From positions 1,976,001-2,040,000 of the forward strand of contig CP087965.1 in assembly GCA_024703855.1 (NCBI GenBank): a stretch of 64,000 nucleotides of DNA, read 5' to 3'. Position 1 is the stretch's first letter; each line of letters opens with the position of its first letter. Of the stretch, positions 47,520 through 56,783 are shown piece by piece. Under the pieces are notes generated by a model. It did not search any database. It was not told where the DNA came from and saw only the letters and a program-made list of their open reading frames with translations. The stretch is from Polaromonas sp. P2-4 (GTDB lineage Bacteria; Pseudomonadota; Gammaproteobacteria; Burkholderiales; Burkholderiaceae_C). The position numbers and the translations under genes are program-made.

Positions 47520-47915
47520 ATGAGCTCAACATTAAGTGACGAACAAAAGATCGCTGTATTTCGAGAAATGGCCAGCGGATGGGAGAACAAGCAGTGGCGC
47601 AAATGCGCGGACCTACTCGCGCCGAACGGGGTACTGCAGTCCATGATGAAGGAGCCAGTAGCCGGACGCGAGGCCTTCTATGAGCGAATGGTACATCTTG
47701 CAGCTCCCAACAAAAAGGTCACGTTGCATGTACATCGACTTGGCGTTATCGATGGCGCAGTAGTTTCAGAACGAACGGATGAAATCGTCATTGATGGGAT
47801 AAGTCGCTCAGTGCGCGTGGTCGGCATCATGGAGTTCGATGGCCCTCTGATCTCGCTTTGGCGCGAATACTATGATCTTGCGCAACTTCTTCGGGCTCAA
47901 GGGAAGGGCGACTGA
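47520..47915 (+). CDS. Limonene-1,2-epoxide-hydrolase-like (NTF2-fold) protein
   Basis: Intact 131-residue protein of the NTF2/SnoaL superfamily, closest in pattern to limonene-1,2-epoxide hydrolases. EMASGWENKQWRKCADLLAP starts the helical part. The R-x-D pair used by LEH enzymes is seen in VVSERTDEIVIDG, and the second acid in LWREYYDLAQ (LEH: WRDYFD). The length fits. It is preceded by CGAAAGGATCTCCGGA and AT-rich DNA, and followed 46 bp later by an SDR. Together they could open an epoxide and oxidise the diol. Steroid-isomerase-like or binding functions are also possible. Confidence 0.7.
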   Translation: MSSTLSDEQKIAVFREMASGWENKQWRKCADLLAPNGVLQSMMKEPVAGREAFYERMVHLAAPNKKVTLHVHRLGVIDGAVVSERTDEIVIDGISRSVRVVGIMEFDGPLISLWREYYDLAQLLRAQGKGD

Positions 47916-47961
47916 CCGGCGGCACACTCCGCTCCTTCAACCGACTCCAAGGAAACAAGTC

Positions 47962-48993
47962 ATGGCAAATGCCCCCCTCAAAAAAATCATTACCTTTTAT
48001 TTCCGCTTCACTCCCAGCTACAGTGCCATCGGCTTCTATGCGCGACGGCTGTTCTGGCGGCCCGTCAAGGGGGACTTCGTGGGCCAAACTTGGCTCGTGA
48101 CAGGCGGATCCGAGGGCATCGGTGGGTCGGCAGCCAGATCAGCAGTCGCCGGTGGCGCAACTGTGATCTCGGTGGCGCGTGATATTGGCAAGCTCAAGGC
48201 TTTTGCCGCGTCGGTAAAAGGGCCCGGCAAAGTTGTCACTGAGGTGGCGGACTTCTCCCTGCAGAATGACATCCGGCTGCTCTTGGCTCGCCTGGAAGAG
48301 CGCGGCACGCGTATCGATGTTCTGGTCAACAACGTGGGCATCCAGAAACGGGACCAGATTCTCACCAAGGAAGGACTCGAAACCTCTTTCGCTACGAATA
48401 TCCTTGGGCACTACTTGCTTACACGCGAGTTGCTTGACCGCAAAATGCTAAGCGAAAACTCCACGGTGATCGAAGTCTCGTCTGGCGGCATGTACAACCA
48501 TGCCATGGTGGTCAAAGACCTCAACATCACTGGCGAAGGCTATCTTGGTGTCCGAGCCTATGGATTGTCCAAGCGCGCACAAGTGATGCTAACCAGCCAC
48601 TGGCGTCAGAAATACGCCGGAACGGGCAAGTCCTTTTACGTCATGCAGCCGGGCTGGGTGGATACTGCCAGCGTCGGGCGCTCGATGCCGCGGTTCCGCG
48701 CCATCCTTAAATCTGTTCTTCGCGACCATTCGCAGGGTGCCGACACGATCGTATGGTTGGCTGACACACGACCCAAGCAGGAGGCGATTGAATCGATCTG
48801 GTTTGATCGCAAGGAGCGCCCCGTGCATATCTACGCCCACACTCCGAAGTCAACCGCTACGGGCGCGGACGTGGTAGCAGGTCTGGAAAACTGTTTGCAG
48901 ATGAAACCGGGGCAGGCAGGAAGCGCCGACCATGATCCGAATCATGGGCAGCCTGATGCAATTCGTGTAAAGCGTCGCGCTACTACCGCTTAA
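47962..48993 (+). CDS. SDR-family oxidoreductase with N-terminal hydrophobic extension
   Basis: Intact 343-residue protein from ATG 47962 (MANAPLKKIITFYFRFTPSY), preceded by AAGGAAA. About 45 extra residues rich in aromatic side chains precede the Rossmann start WLVTGGSEGIG. Then NNVGIQKRD, VIEVSSGGMYNH (catalytic Ser), AYGLSKRAQVML (Tyr and Lys), and a longer C-terminus. It resembles DHRS12-like or retinol-dehydrogenase-like membrane-associated SDRs. The gene is less GC-rich than the catabolic operons. It is probably cotranscribed with the LEH-like gene. Confidence 0.88.
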   Translation: MANAPLKKIITFYFRFTPSYSAIGFYARRLFWRPVKGDFVGQTWLVTGGSEGIGGSAARSAVAGGATVISVARDIGKLKAFAASVKGPGKVVTEVADFSLQNDIRLLLARLEERGTRIDVLVNNVGIQKRDQILTKEGLETSFATNILGHYLLTRELLDRKMLSENSTVIEVSSGGMYNHAMVVKDLNITGEGYLGVRAYGLSKRAQVMLTSHWRQKYAGTGKSFYVMQPGWVDTASVGRSMPRFRAILKSVLRDHSQGADTIVWLADTRPKQEAIESIWFDRKERPVHIYAHTPKSTATGADVVAGLENCLQMKPGQAGSADHDPNHGQPDAIRVKRRATTA

Positions 48994-49225
48994 ACCTGTC
49001 TAGACATCATGGTCGCTCGATAGGGCAAGAAAGGCTCGTCTCCGGTATCGTGGATTGCGCACTCTGAGAGTGTGCCGGGCCACATGCGTCGGGCGTAGCC
49101 AGCCGCACACCGTAAGCCTGAAAAAGTGAACAGGAAAGTCAATGGAATCAATGGCTTACCAGACCACCCCTACGCCAGTTCTCGATCTCCTACCGTCACT
49201 TTTGAGAGCGTTCGATTTGATGGGA

Positions 49226-49690
49226 TCAAGCTGTCTTTGACAGCGTTGACGCGTTAGACGGGAACCCGGGGTACCAGCGTGCGAAATCATCACGCAGCTG
49301 ACCGTCGATGACACGTACCCGCACCTGCAGCAGCAGGTGCGCGCTCTGGGGATCCCATCGCATCTGCTGCGACTTCGACATGCGCTTGTCGATCAGCTGG
49401 TTGACGGCGGACTCCACGAAGGCACTGGAGATGCGCCGGCCCGCTCGATAGCGACGCCCATAGTCCGGCAGCGAGTCCGAGTTGTTCCTCAGGTAGCCGA
49501 GCAGTTCGATGGTGAGCTTGCGGATCAATGGGACAGCGGCCCTGCAGGGCCACCGCCGGTCTGCCCACAACATGCAGCATCGCCTCGAGGCGACGCCTGG
49601 CCTGCGCGGCCCGACCATGCCACAGCCGCCACGTCAGCCCACCGGCCAGTTCCGACAATCGATCATGGTCAACGGGTTTGAGCTGGCTGG
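49226..49690 (-). pseudogene. ISKra4 transposase, C-terminal part (after IS66)
   Basis: The downstream half of the interrupted transposase. SELAGGLTWRLWHGRAAQAR and RRLEAMLHVVG are followed, after a shift near 49525, by IELLGYLRNNSDSLPDYGRR, ISSAFVESAVNQLIDKRMSK (catalytic Glu in VESAVNQ), QQMRWDPQSAHLLLQVRVRV and DDFARWYPGF, the standard ISKra4 ending. Confidence 0.8.
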
Positions 49691-49759
49691 CCGTATGCGT
49701 CCGGGCAACACATCTTGAGGCGAGGCTAAGGTCCAGAGATAGTGTGCACGATGAAGATC

Positions 49760-50133
49760 ATGCACACCATGGCGAGCGAGGCTAACGCCAATCGCCCCAA
49801 ACGACGTTTTTACAGCCCAGAGCTCAAGGCCCAGGTCATGCAGGAGTGCCGGCAAAGCGGTGCGTCTGTAGCTGGCGTGGCCCTGTCCCACGGCATCAAT
49901 GCCAACATCGTGCACCGTTGGCTGCGCGAGCCCACCCCGTCTGCGTTGATGCCTCAGTCGCAGGCGAAGCGTTCGTGCCCGTCACACTCAATGAACCAGC
50001 GCCAGGCCCCGCGCCACAGTCGGCGCCCGACATTCGGGTGCAGGTGCAGCACGGCAGGAGCGCCATTGTCGTGAACTGGCCCCTGGGGGGGGCGGCCTCT
50101 TGCGCCGCCTGGCTGCGCGAGTGGTTGCGATGA
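49760..50133 (+). CDS. tnpA: IS66 accessory protein TnpA (one-base frameshift)
   Basis: Helix-turn-helix accessory protein of IS66 elements, about 124 residues. MHTMASEANANRPKRRFYSP, ELKAQVMQECRQSGASVAGV and ALSHGINANIVHRWLRE give the DNA-binding domain. The frame changes near 49965 and the C-terminus reads EAFVPVTLNEPAPGPAP, VQVQHGRSAIVVNW and CAAWLREWLR. The stop overlaps the tnpB start (ATGA). ATG 49751 is an alternative start. With perfect target duplications the insertion looks recent, so the shift may be a sequence error. Confidence 0.8.
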
Positions 50134-50465
50134 TCCGTATCGACGCCGTGTGGCTGGCCACCGAGCCCATGGACATGCGAGCCGGAACCGACACGGCACT
50201 GGCCCGCGTCGTCAAAGTCTTCGGCGCAGCCCACCCGCACCAGGCCTACCTGTTTGCCAACCGCAGAGCCAACCGGATGAAGGTGTTGGTGCATGACGGC
50301 ATCGGCATCTGGCTGGCGGCCAGGCGATTGCATCAGGGCCACTTCGTCTGGCCTGCTCCTGGCGCAGCAGCGCGGTTAAGTTTGAGCCGCGCCCAGCTCG
50401 ACGCCTTGGTGCTCGGCCTGCCCTGGGCGCGCATTGGCGAGGGCGGAATTATTACGCTGGTGTGA
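50130..50465 (+). CDS. tnpB: IS66 accessory protein TnpB
   Basis: Intact 111-residue IS66 Orf2 protein (MIRIDAVWLATEPMDMRAGT). Conserved parts ANRRANRMKVLVHDGIGIWL, AARRLHQGHFVWP and SRAQLDALVLGLPWARIG match the IS66 Orf2 family. It is needed for efficient transposition together with TnpA and TnpC; its biochemical role is unknown. It overlaps tnpA by 4 bases. Confidence 0.92.
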   Translation: MIRIDAVWLATEPMDMRAGTDTALARVVKVFGAAHPHQAYLFANRRANRMKVLVHDGIGIWLAARRLHQGHFVWPAPGAAARLSLSRAQLDALVLGLPWARIGEGGIITLV

Positions 50466-50549
50466 TTGCCAAGCATTTGGGCGTTCTCCCGCGTCTATTG
50501 GGGCATGCGCCAATAGGTTCCAGCGTGCAGCACGGGCACACTACTGTGC

Positions 50550-52118
50550 ATGGTCGTTGCCCTTGAATCACTGACACATTTGAACGCACAAGAGCTGCGT
50601 GAAATGGTCACTGAATTGATGGCCAAAGTTGGTGAGAATGCAAAGACCATCGCCAGCAAAGACCGCGAGATCAAGTACCGCCAGGCCAAGATCGAGCAAC
50701 TCACGCACGAGATGGCGGTCTTGAAGCGTTGGAAGTTCGGCCGCAGCCGCGAGCAGCTTGATTCGGCCCAGGCCAGCCTGCTCGATGAAACCACCGATGC
50801 CGACATCGCCGCCATCGAGCAAGAGCTGCAAAACCTGACGCCTGCGTCCAAGGTGGGCGCCGACACCCGCAAGCAGCCCAAACGCGCAGCGCTGCCGCCC
50901 GAGTTGCCCCGCGTGGAGATGCACCACGAGCCCGAATCCACCAACTGCACCACTGCGGGCTGCGGTTGCACCTTAAAGCGCATCGGCGAGGACGTCAGCG
51001 AGAAGCTGGACTACACGCCCGGGCTGTTCACGGTAGAGCGCCACATTCGCGGCAAATGGGCCTGCGCCAAGTGCCAGACCTTGAGCCAGGCGCCGGTGCC
51101 CGCGCAAATCATCGACAAAGGTATCCCCACCGCAGGTTTGCTGGCCCAGGTGCTGGTGGCCAAGTACGCCGACCATCTGCCGCTTTACCGTCAAGAAGGA
51201 ATCTTTGCCCGTGCCGGCATGGCGCTACCGCGCTCGACGCTGGCGCAGTGGGTGGGCGTGTGCGGGGTGCAGTTGCAGCCGCTGGTCGATGCCCTGAAGC
51301 AAGAGATGCTCAGCCACAGCGTGCTACACGCCGATGAGACGCCGGTGGCCATGCTTCACCCCGGGAACAAGAAGACGCACCGGGCTTACCTGTGGGCCTA
51401 TGCACCGGGGGCCTTTGAAGATTTGAAGGCGGTGGTCTACGACTTCTGTGAAAGCCGTGCGGGTGAACATGCTCGCACCTTTCTGGGAGAGTGGAAAGGC
51501 GCGCTGGTATGTGATGACTTTGCTGGTTATAAGCAGTCGTTCACTCTGGGAATCACCGAGGCAGGATGTCTGGCGCATTCGAGGCGCAAATTCTTTGACC
51601 TGCATGTGAGCAACAAGAGCCAGATCGCAGAGCAGGCGCTGCAGATCATCAGCCAGCTGTATGAGGTGGAACGCGAGGTCAAAAGCTTAGCTGTTGATGA
51701 GCGGCTACAAATTCGCCAAGCCAAGTCCAAACCACTGGCTGACGCGTTGCACCAATGGATGCTGCTGCAGCGCAGGCAGATTACGGACGGCTCGGCCACG
51801 GCCAAAGCATTGGATTACAGCCTAAAGCGCTGGGGAGCACTCACGCGCTTCCTCGATGACGGGCAATTACCGATCGACAACAACTGGATTGAGAACCAGA
51901 TCCGTCCAATTGCGATTGGGCGAGGCAACTGGTTGTTTGCGGGCTCGCTCAGAGCCGGGCAGCGTGCGGCTGCGGTCATGAGCCTGATTCAGAGTGCCAA
52001 GCTCAATGGGCATGACCCGTATGCCTACCTGAAAGATGTGCTGCAGCGCCTGCCCACGCACAAGAACAATCAGATCACAGAACTACTGCCTCATCGCTGG
52101 CAGCCACTTCCCTCGTAA
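50550..52118 (+). CDS. tnpC: IS66 transposase TnpC
   Basis: Intact 522-residue DDE transposase. The N-terminal coiled coil (LREMVTELMAKVGENAKTIA, EIKYRQAKIEQLTHEMAVLK) is followed by KFGRSREQLD, a zinc-binding region (CTTAGCGC and KWACAKCQTL), the catalytic core SVLHADETPVAMLHPGNKKT (Asp), ALVCDDFAGYKQSFTLGITE (Asp) and LPIDNNWIENQIRPIAIGRG (Glu), and LPHRWQPLPS at the end. All catalytic residues are present. Confidence 0.94.
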   Translation: MVVALESLTHLNAQELREMVTELMAKVGENAKTIASKDREIKYRQAKIEQLTHEMAVLKRWKFGRSREQLDSAQASLLDETTDADIAAIEQELQNLTPASKVGADTRKQPKRAALPPELPRVEMHHEPESTNCTTAGCGCTLKRIGEDVSEKLDYTPGLFTVERHIRGKWACAKCQTLSQAPVPAQIIDKGIPTAGLLAQVLVAKYADHLPLYRQEGIFARAGMALPRSTLAQWVGVCGVQLQPLVDALKQEMLSHSVLHADETPVAMLHPGNKKTHRAYLWAYAPGAFEDLKAVVYDFCESRAGEHARTFLGEWKGALVCDDFAGYKQSFTLGITEAGCLAHSRRKFFDLHVSNKSQIAEQALQIISQLYEVEREVKSLAVDERLQIRQAKSKPLADALHQWMLLQRRQITDGSATAKALDYSLKRWGALTRFLDDGQLPIDNNWIENQIRPIAIGRGNWLFAGSLRAGQRAAAVMSLIQSAKLNGHDPYAYLKDVLQRLPTHKNNQITELLPHRWQPLPS

Positions 52119-52174
52119 CTGAAGCTCCGTACCGCCACGTCGACCGCGTCAAGGTGTGTTCGCCGGGTGCTTAC

Positions 52175-53085
52175 GGCTGGCCGTCGCTTTGCTGTGCACG
52201 ACGGCGTTGAGCTTGCTGACACGTCGTCGCAGGTGGTACCAGTCCAGTATGTGAGTAGCCCGGGGCAAAGTCTTCAACTGCCATTGGCGCAGTTGCGTGT
52301 CGCCATCGGTGAACACCTCCATCGATTGATCGTGTCTGCCGAAGGCAGAAAGCACTCCTCGCACCCGCTCGCTCGAATGCTCGTCGACGGTTCTGAACGA
52401 ACGCCAAGCTGCGCTGACCGACGCCGGCGCGCATGGCCCGGCCCGCGACGACTTCGAAGGATTTCTCGTGGTCGGGCTGGCAGTGCCGCAGGTAACCGCT
52501 GTCCAGGCCGACCGTGGTGATGGCCGGCTTGCTCTTCACCTCGGCCACCTCCGCCTGGACCTGCAGCCCTTGCGCATTCAGCCTGCGGCCAACGCCCAGC
52601 GTGTGCTCTCGAACCGTGCTTGGCGCGTTGGACCCGGCCACCGGCAACAGCAGCCCGAGCAGTTCGGCCGACTTGGCATAGGGAATCGTCGCGGCCAGTC
52701 GGCTCTGCACGAACTCCAATTCCGCCGAGATCCAGCGCCGACCACGATGGTCGGCGATTTCCGCGCCGGCTGAGAACGCGCAGCGCCGCCACCGCGGCAC
52801 GCGAACCCGAACATTGCCGAACAGGCTGCCGTAGTGGATGTCATGGTAGTCTTTCACGGTGCGAATCAACCCGCAGTTTTCGCATCGGCGCTGCCTGGCA
52901 ACCAGCAGTTCGACCTGCCGCGTCACGACTTGGGCCTGCAATTGCGTGAGCATTGCCTTGCCATCGGCAAGGCTCAAGCCCAGAGTCGCGATGCTCGGTT
53001 GCGCGTCGACCTCCAGCGTAAGCAACGACTGCCGGTCGGATTCGACCGCGTCCTCGCAAACCACGAGACTGATTTTGATCTGCAT
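52175..53085 (-). pseudogene. ISKra4 transposase, N-terminal part (before IS66)
   Basis: The upstream half of the interrupted transposase. It starts MQIKISLVVCEDAVESDRQS at 53085; then LVARQRRCENCGLIRTVKDY (zinc ribbon), ELEFVQSRLAATIPYAKSAE, ITTVGLDSGYLRHCQPDHEK (catalytic Asp), a frame change near 52400, and MEVFTDGDTQLRQWQLKTLP (second Asp) with HILDWYHLRRRVSKLNAVVH. The protein breaks at the IS66 end (52174). Confidence 0.82.
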
Positions 53086-53270
53086 GGCCAATCTCCAAAA
53101 GAGCAGGGAGACCCCATTCTTCAACCGCCTGCGCGTCGAATGTCAGCGGGCACTGACCCCATCAAATCGAACGCTCTCATCAGGTGTTGCCGCCGTTTAT
53201 TCTGACCAGGGCCAACGCTAAAGGGGTCAGCGCCGCCGTGCGCTGCGTTTCAGGTATGCATGAAGAACCC

Positions 53271-53459
53271 ATGAGTTGCAACTTTGACCTTGATGCCACT
53301 GGCGATGTCACCCTGCAACTAAGCTGTAGCGATGATCTTGCCGTCCGCCTCAGCTTCGGTCACGACGCCATGACGGCCGCCGACTTGGAGCTGATCCATG
53401 GGCAGGTCATCAACAGCGGGTCCCTCACCAATGGCAGTTTTTCTGCCTATTTGCATTAA
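53271..53459 (+). CDS. Small hypothetical protein
   Basis: 62 residues, MSCNFDLDATGDVTLQLSCS and DDLAVRLSFGHDAMTAADLE, ending GSFSAYLH. ATG 53256 upstream is an alternative start. Acidic and without signal peptide or membrane segment. It follows the right end of ISKra4 and precedes the directionality-factor-like gene by 68 bp, on the same strand. I do not recognise the family. Confidence 0.45.
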   Translation: MSCNFDLDATGDVTLQLSCSDDLAVRLSFGHDAMTAADLELIHGQVINSGSLTNGSFSAYLH

Positions 53460-53527
53460 TTCGGCTTGAACTTTGAGTCGAGTGTGTCATTGTGAATTTA
53501 CGTCGCTTCCTTCTGGAGAATATTTAA

Positions 53528-54636
53528 ATGGATGTCACCCTCACCCCTTGCGCCGCATCAGACGGCAATCCAACCGCCGAGACCTGCAAGTCCCGACCAA
53601 CGATGCCAGGCCTGCTCCATGGACTCACCTATCAAACGCCGGTGATCGGAACGATTCGAATTGGCAGCGTCGAGGCTAGGGACGGTCTAGCGCTGCCCAA
53701 GGCCGACGGTCAGTTCAGCATCTACACCCGTTATCGTGATGACGCAGGTGAATGGGTTGAACATGAGGCGATGAACGGCCTGGCGACGAACAAAGACTAC
53801 CTGGTCAATGAGAAATTGCGCCGTATCCCGGTTCGCATCATTTACGACAACCCGAATCTGAACATGGGTGAACAGTATGCAGCGTTCACCAAAGAGGGAC
53901 GGCCCGCTTGCGTGGGCAATGGTGATAAGGCAAAACAGGCCGGCTTGAGCGGCGACATCAAGGAGGTGAGCTGCCCGGGCCCCAGCCTCTGTGTCTTTGG
54001 CAGTGACAGTGAACACCGCTGCAGTGCCTTTTGCGCGCCCTATTTCACATCGAGGGGCAGGATGCCTCGGAAGGCGCTTTCATCTTCCGCACGGGGTCTT
54101 ACAACTCTGTCAACGATTTGCGGGTTCGCCTGCAGTCCTTGTATGCGGGCTTTGGAAAGAAGCTTTCCGGTCTTCCGATGATGCTGGCAATGCGGCTCAA
54201 GAGTACAGCGCAGTCCCGGAACAAAGCGTTTTGCTATGTCTCACTGGAGCCGCGGTTCGCCAGTTTCGCGGACGGCTTAAAGACCATCAGGGAGCGGGCT
54301 GCAGACGAGGCACAAGCCGGATTTGACCGCGCTGCCTATGAGGCGTCCATGGCGTTGCTGCTGGCCAACGGCGCTTTCACCGAACACCATGAAGACATGT
54401 CCGAATGTGAAGACCTGATTGCCGGTCGTAACCAGAGCGCACAGAGCGGTGCATCTTCGGTGCGAAGCCGGGGCGCAAGCCCAGACCTTTCCAATTTGCT
54501 CAGCCAGTATTCGCACGCAGCGGCCAATAGCAGTTCGACCAGCGCCAGGGTCGATTCGGCTACGGCAACGGCCACCCCTGTAGGTCTCCCGGCAGGCATG
54601 CATCGTTGGCCCTTGTCACTCCAAGGTGCTGCCTGA
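53528..54636 (+). CDS. Recombination-directionality-factor-like protein of integrative elements (frameshifted)
   Basis: About 369 residues. LTYQTPVIGTIRIGSVEARD, RRIPVRIIYDNPNLNMGEQY, RPACVGNGDKAKQAG, a Cys-rich patch (VSCPGPSLCVFG), then after a shift near 54020 EGAFIFRTGSYNSVNDLRVR, MRLKSTAQSRNKAFCYVSLE. This order matches proteins annotated 'hydrolase or metal-binding protein' or Gp3-like recombination directionality factor, found in conjugative islands of beta- and gammaproteobacteria. The Ser/Ala-rich tail (SSTSARVDSATATATP) is probably disordered. It marks the start of the integrative-element region. Metal binding by the Cys residues is inferred. Confidence 0.7.
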
Positions 54637-54969
54637 AATTCTTGAATCTAGGACGTTTTCTTGGTCAGAGGCAGCACAGGTTTCGCTTATCGTCGGGATA
54701 TGCAAATTCTGGTCGCTCGCCAAACGTCCTAACATGCCTCGATCCTCGACAATATTGATTCGATATCGATTTTCTCGGGATACAGTGTGTGACATGCTGA
54801 ATCCATGAACATCATCAACTCACCCATCGTCAAAGCCGTGAGAATCTACCCTGTCATCCATGACCTCGACCGCATCACCGCCATTGATCAGGTGGGTGCT
54901 GCGCGCTAGGCGGGTGCACACGGGGGTTTTCTGATCTCCCACCACTGCAATGATGGTGCACTGGTCAAC
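54637..54969. other. Stretch with no recognised gene
   Basis: About 330 bp. It contains a 34-codon frame (MNIINSPIVKAVRIYPVIHD, ATG 54805 to TAG 54909) that may be the broken start of the following gene, and an AT-rich segment (54640-54800) that could hold promoters. Nothing firmer is visible. Confidence 0.4.
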
Positions 54970-55326
54970 GTGGCATGGGAAGCCAAACAGGTGCACACCA
55001 ACTTCCCCACCGGTATCAACCTGCTTTCGGTACACCCCAGGCCGGACAGCGGCATTGAACAAGGCTTCTTGGATTTTGGCTGCACTCCTGCTTCTGGTGT
55101 CCGAGGCGATCTTATGGGCACACGGGACAAGTTGAACACGCGCTTTGGCCGTGGGTGCCAGGCATGGGCCAGCGCTGGAAACAAGGCGGATGACACATTG
55201 TGGGCAATGAAGCAGGGTCGGCGCACGCCCCACTACACCACAGACTGGGACGACTTGGCGGTTGTCAAGGCTCGACCAATCACCTTGCATCTTGTAGCGT
55301 TACGCGATACAATACCGCATGATTAA
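54970..55326 (+). pseudogene. umuC: UmuC (DNA polymerase V catalytic subunit), C-terminal remnant
   Basis: The end of a UmuC-type Y-family polymerase: LMGTRDKLNTRFGRGCQAWA and PHYTTDWDDLAVVKA match the DUF4113-like C-terminal region of UmuC. The polymerase domain is absent and the upstream frame is interrupted. The frame runs into the start of higB. Plasmid- and island-borne umuDC are common in this group, so this is likely a relic of one. Confidence 0.6.
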
Positions 55327-55600
55327 GACATTCCGGCATAAGGGCCTGAAAGCCTTTTTCGAGAAAGGGAGCATGGCCGGTATTCAGGCCGCCCATGCCC
55401 CACGACTGGCCGCCATGCTACGCCGCCTGAACGAAACGACCAATGCCCAAGGGATGAACCTGCCGGGCTGGGGCTTGCACCCGCTAAAGGGGCGTGAACT
55501 CAAGGGTCATTTTTCAGTTTGGGTAAATGGCAACTGGCGAATGACCTTTACCTTTGAGGGCACGGATGCTGTCCTGGTGGACTATCAGGACTACCACTGA
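55319..55600 (+). CDS. higB: HigB-type toxin (plasmid maintenance killer protein)
   Basis: Intact 93-residue RelE/ParE-superfamily toxin, MIKTFRHKGLKAFFEKGSMA. It has the conserved HigB core IQAAHAPRLAAMLRRLNETT, LPGWGLHPLKGRELKGHFSV and NGNWRMTFTFEGTDAVLVDY. It would cleave mRNA at the ribosome. Order toxin-antitoxin with a 16-bp gap is the usual higBA arrangement. Stabilises mobile elements and plasmids. Confidence 0.9.
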   Translation: MIKTFRHKGLKAFFEKGSMAGIQAAHAPRLAAMLRRLNETTNAQGMNLPGWGLHPLKGRELKGHFSVWVNGNWRMTFTFEGTDAVLVDYQDYH

Positions 55601-55616
55601 AACCGGAGATTTAACG

Positions 55617-55918
55617 ATGGCACGCATGTTTAACCCCCACATCCCGGCCTGACGCTGCGTGATGATGTATTGCCCGCTCTGGGGCTGACGGTTACCCAGG
55701 CCGCGCAACAACTGGACGTGTCCCGCGTGGCGCTATCCCGCGTGTTGAATGGCCGCGCTGCTATTTCACCTGAAATGGCCTTGCGTATTGAAGCATGGCT
55801 GGGTGTAGAGCGTGGGGGCGAGGCCCGTCTATGGCTGGCAGAGCAAAGCGCCTATGACGTATGGCAAGCCACCCAACGATTCAAGGCCGCTCCCATGCAT
55901 GTTCAAGCGCGCCGTTAA
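55617..55918 (+). CDS. higA: HigA-type antitoxin (one-base frameshift)
   Basis: XRE-family antitoxin, about 100 residues. MARMFNPPHPGLTLRDDVLP is restored by adding one C to a C-run near 55635; without it the frame stops after 11 codons. Then ALGLTVTQAAQQLDVSRVAL, SRVLNGRAAISPEMALRIEA form the helix-turn-helix, ending MHVQARR. It would neutralise HigB and repress the operon. Because an intact toxin without antitoxin would be harmful, the frameshift is probably a sequence error. Confidence 0.88.
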
Positions 55919-56107
55919 CCGCTTAACCTGCGCAGTTTTAAGGACGTGGCGCTTGCAGTCACGCGTGCTTGCGCCGGATCGACCAAAGGCCGAGTCCAAC
56001 CACCACCAACGACTTTCGGACCTTCTCCGAAAGAGGTGGATGCTCTCTGACAAATTGCTCGATGCCCATTTGCCTGTCTTCCTGACCTGGGGATTCAACT
56101 ACGGCGG

Positions 56108-56637
56108 TCACCCGCGTTTCTCGCCGCTCGCTCGCTGTCTGCATCCGGTACCTGCCGTCTGGCCCTTTGACCGGAATTGGGTTGCAGTACAGGAGAGCGA
56201 AAACATCTGCTGGCTTTGTTTCGCAGTGCCGCCCATGGATTTGACGATCTCACGGGCGCGCATCGTGGCCACCGCGCTCACTGATGCCGACACCTTGTCT
56301 TTGCGTTCACCGGTCACTGGATCAATGTCACTCGTGGCGGCCACGACAGAGGCAAGCTCTTTGGGCTTGGCCAGGCGCTTGGGCTTGGCCGATGCCTTCT
56401 TTTCTGAACCACGGTGGCCAGCGCTTCAGTGAAGTCCCGGGCTTGCTCTGGCGTGCACTGGGCGTGCATGGCATTGAGGTCGTGCTGGTCCTCGCCACGA
56501 TCGGTCAAGTGGCAGAACCATAGAAAATCAGAGAAGGTGCTGCTGACCATGCTTGAACTTTTGATGTTTTCCCGCAGACTGTACGTATGTTGACGAAAAC
56601 AGATCTGCAGTCCCTCCGCCAGTGCGCTAGCCGTCAA
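56108..56637 (-). CDS. Hypothetical protein (frameshifted)
   Basis: About 175 residues. It begins MTASALAEGLQICFRQHTYS, continues FLWFCHLTDRGEDQHDLNAM and CTPEQARDFTEALATVVQK; a one-base shift near 56395 leads into a Lys-rich linker and ATSDIDPVTGERKDKVSASV, REIVKSMGGTAKQSQQM, ending at 56108. I do not recognise a family. The region to its left (55919-56107) has further minus-strand coding potential (GIEQFVREHPPLSEKVRKSL) that may be its continuation after another shift. Confidence 0.5.
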
Positions 56638-56783
56638 CCGGATCCATAAGGGCGGCCTTCGTTGAATTTCATACGGTTTAGTCGCAGCCTCGATGAATTC
56701 AACATGACAAGTTTTCTTGTCACTCCAGCGTCAACTCCAGCAAGCAACGCAACAAATCACAAGCACTTCAGGAGAATAGAAAG

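Larger units (their letters stand above)
49693..52174 (+). mobile_element. Complete IS66-family insertion sequence with 8-bp target duplication
   Basis: A 2482-bp element. Terminal repeats GTATGCGTCCGGGCAACAC (49693-49711) and the complement of GTAAGCACCCGGCGAACAC (52156-52174) are related and start GTA-GC, as in IS66. The 8 bases GGCTGGCC flank both ends (49685-49692 and 52175-52182), the expected IS66 target duplication. It carries tnpA, tnpB and tnpC. It inserted in the transposase gene of an ISKra4 element. Confidence 0.93.
49203..53179 (-). mobile_element. ISKra4-family element interrupted by IS66
   Basis: Matching 22-bp inverted repeats, TGAGAGCGTTCGATTTGATG plus GG at 49203-49224 and its complement at 53158-53179, delimit an element that encodes an ISKra4 transposase on the minus strand. 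A 2482-bp IS66 element plus an 8-bp duplication sits inside, so the original element was about 1.49 kb. I see no convincing target duplication outside the ends. Interruption and frameshifts make it inactive. Confidence 0.82.
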
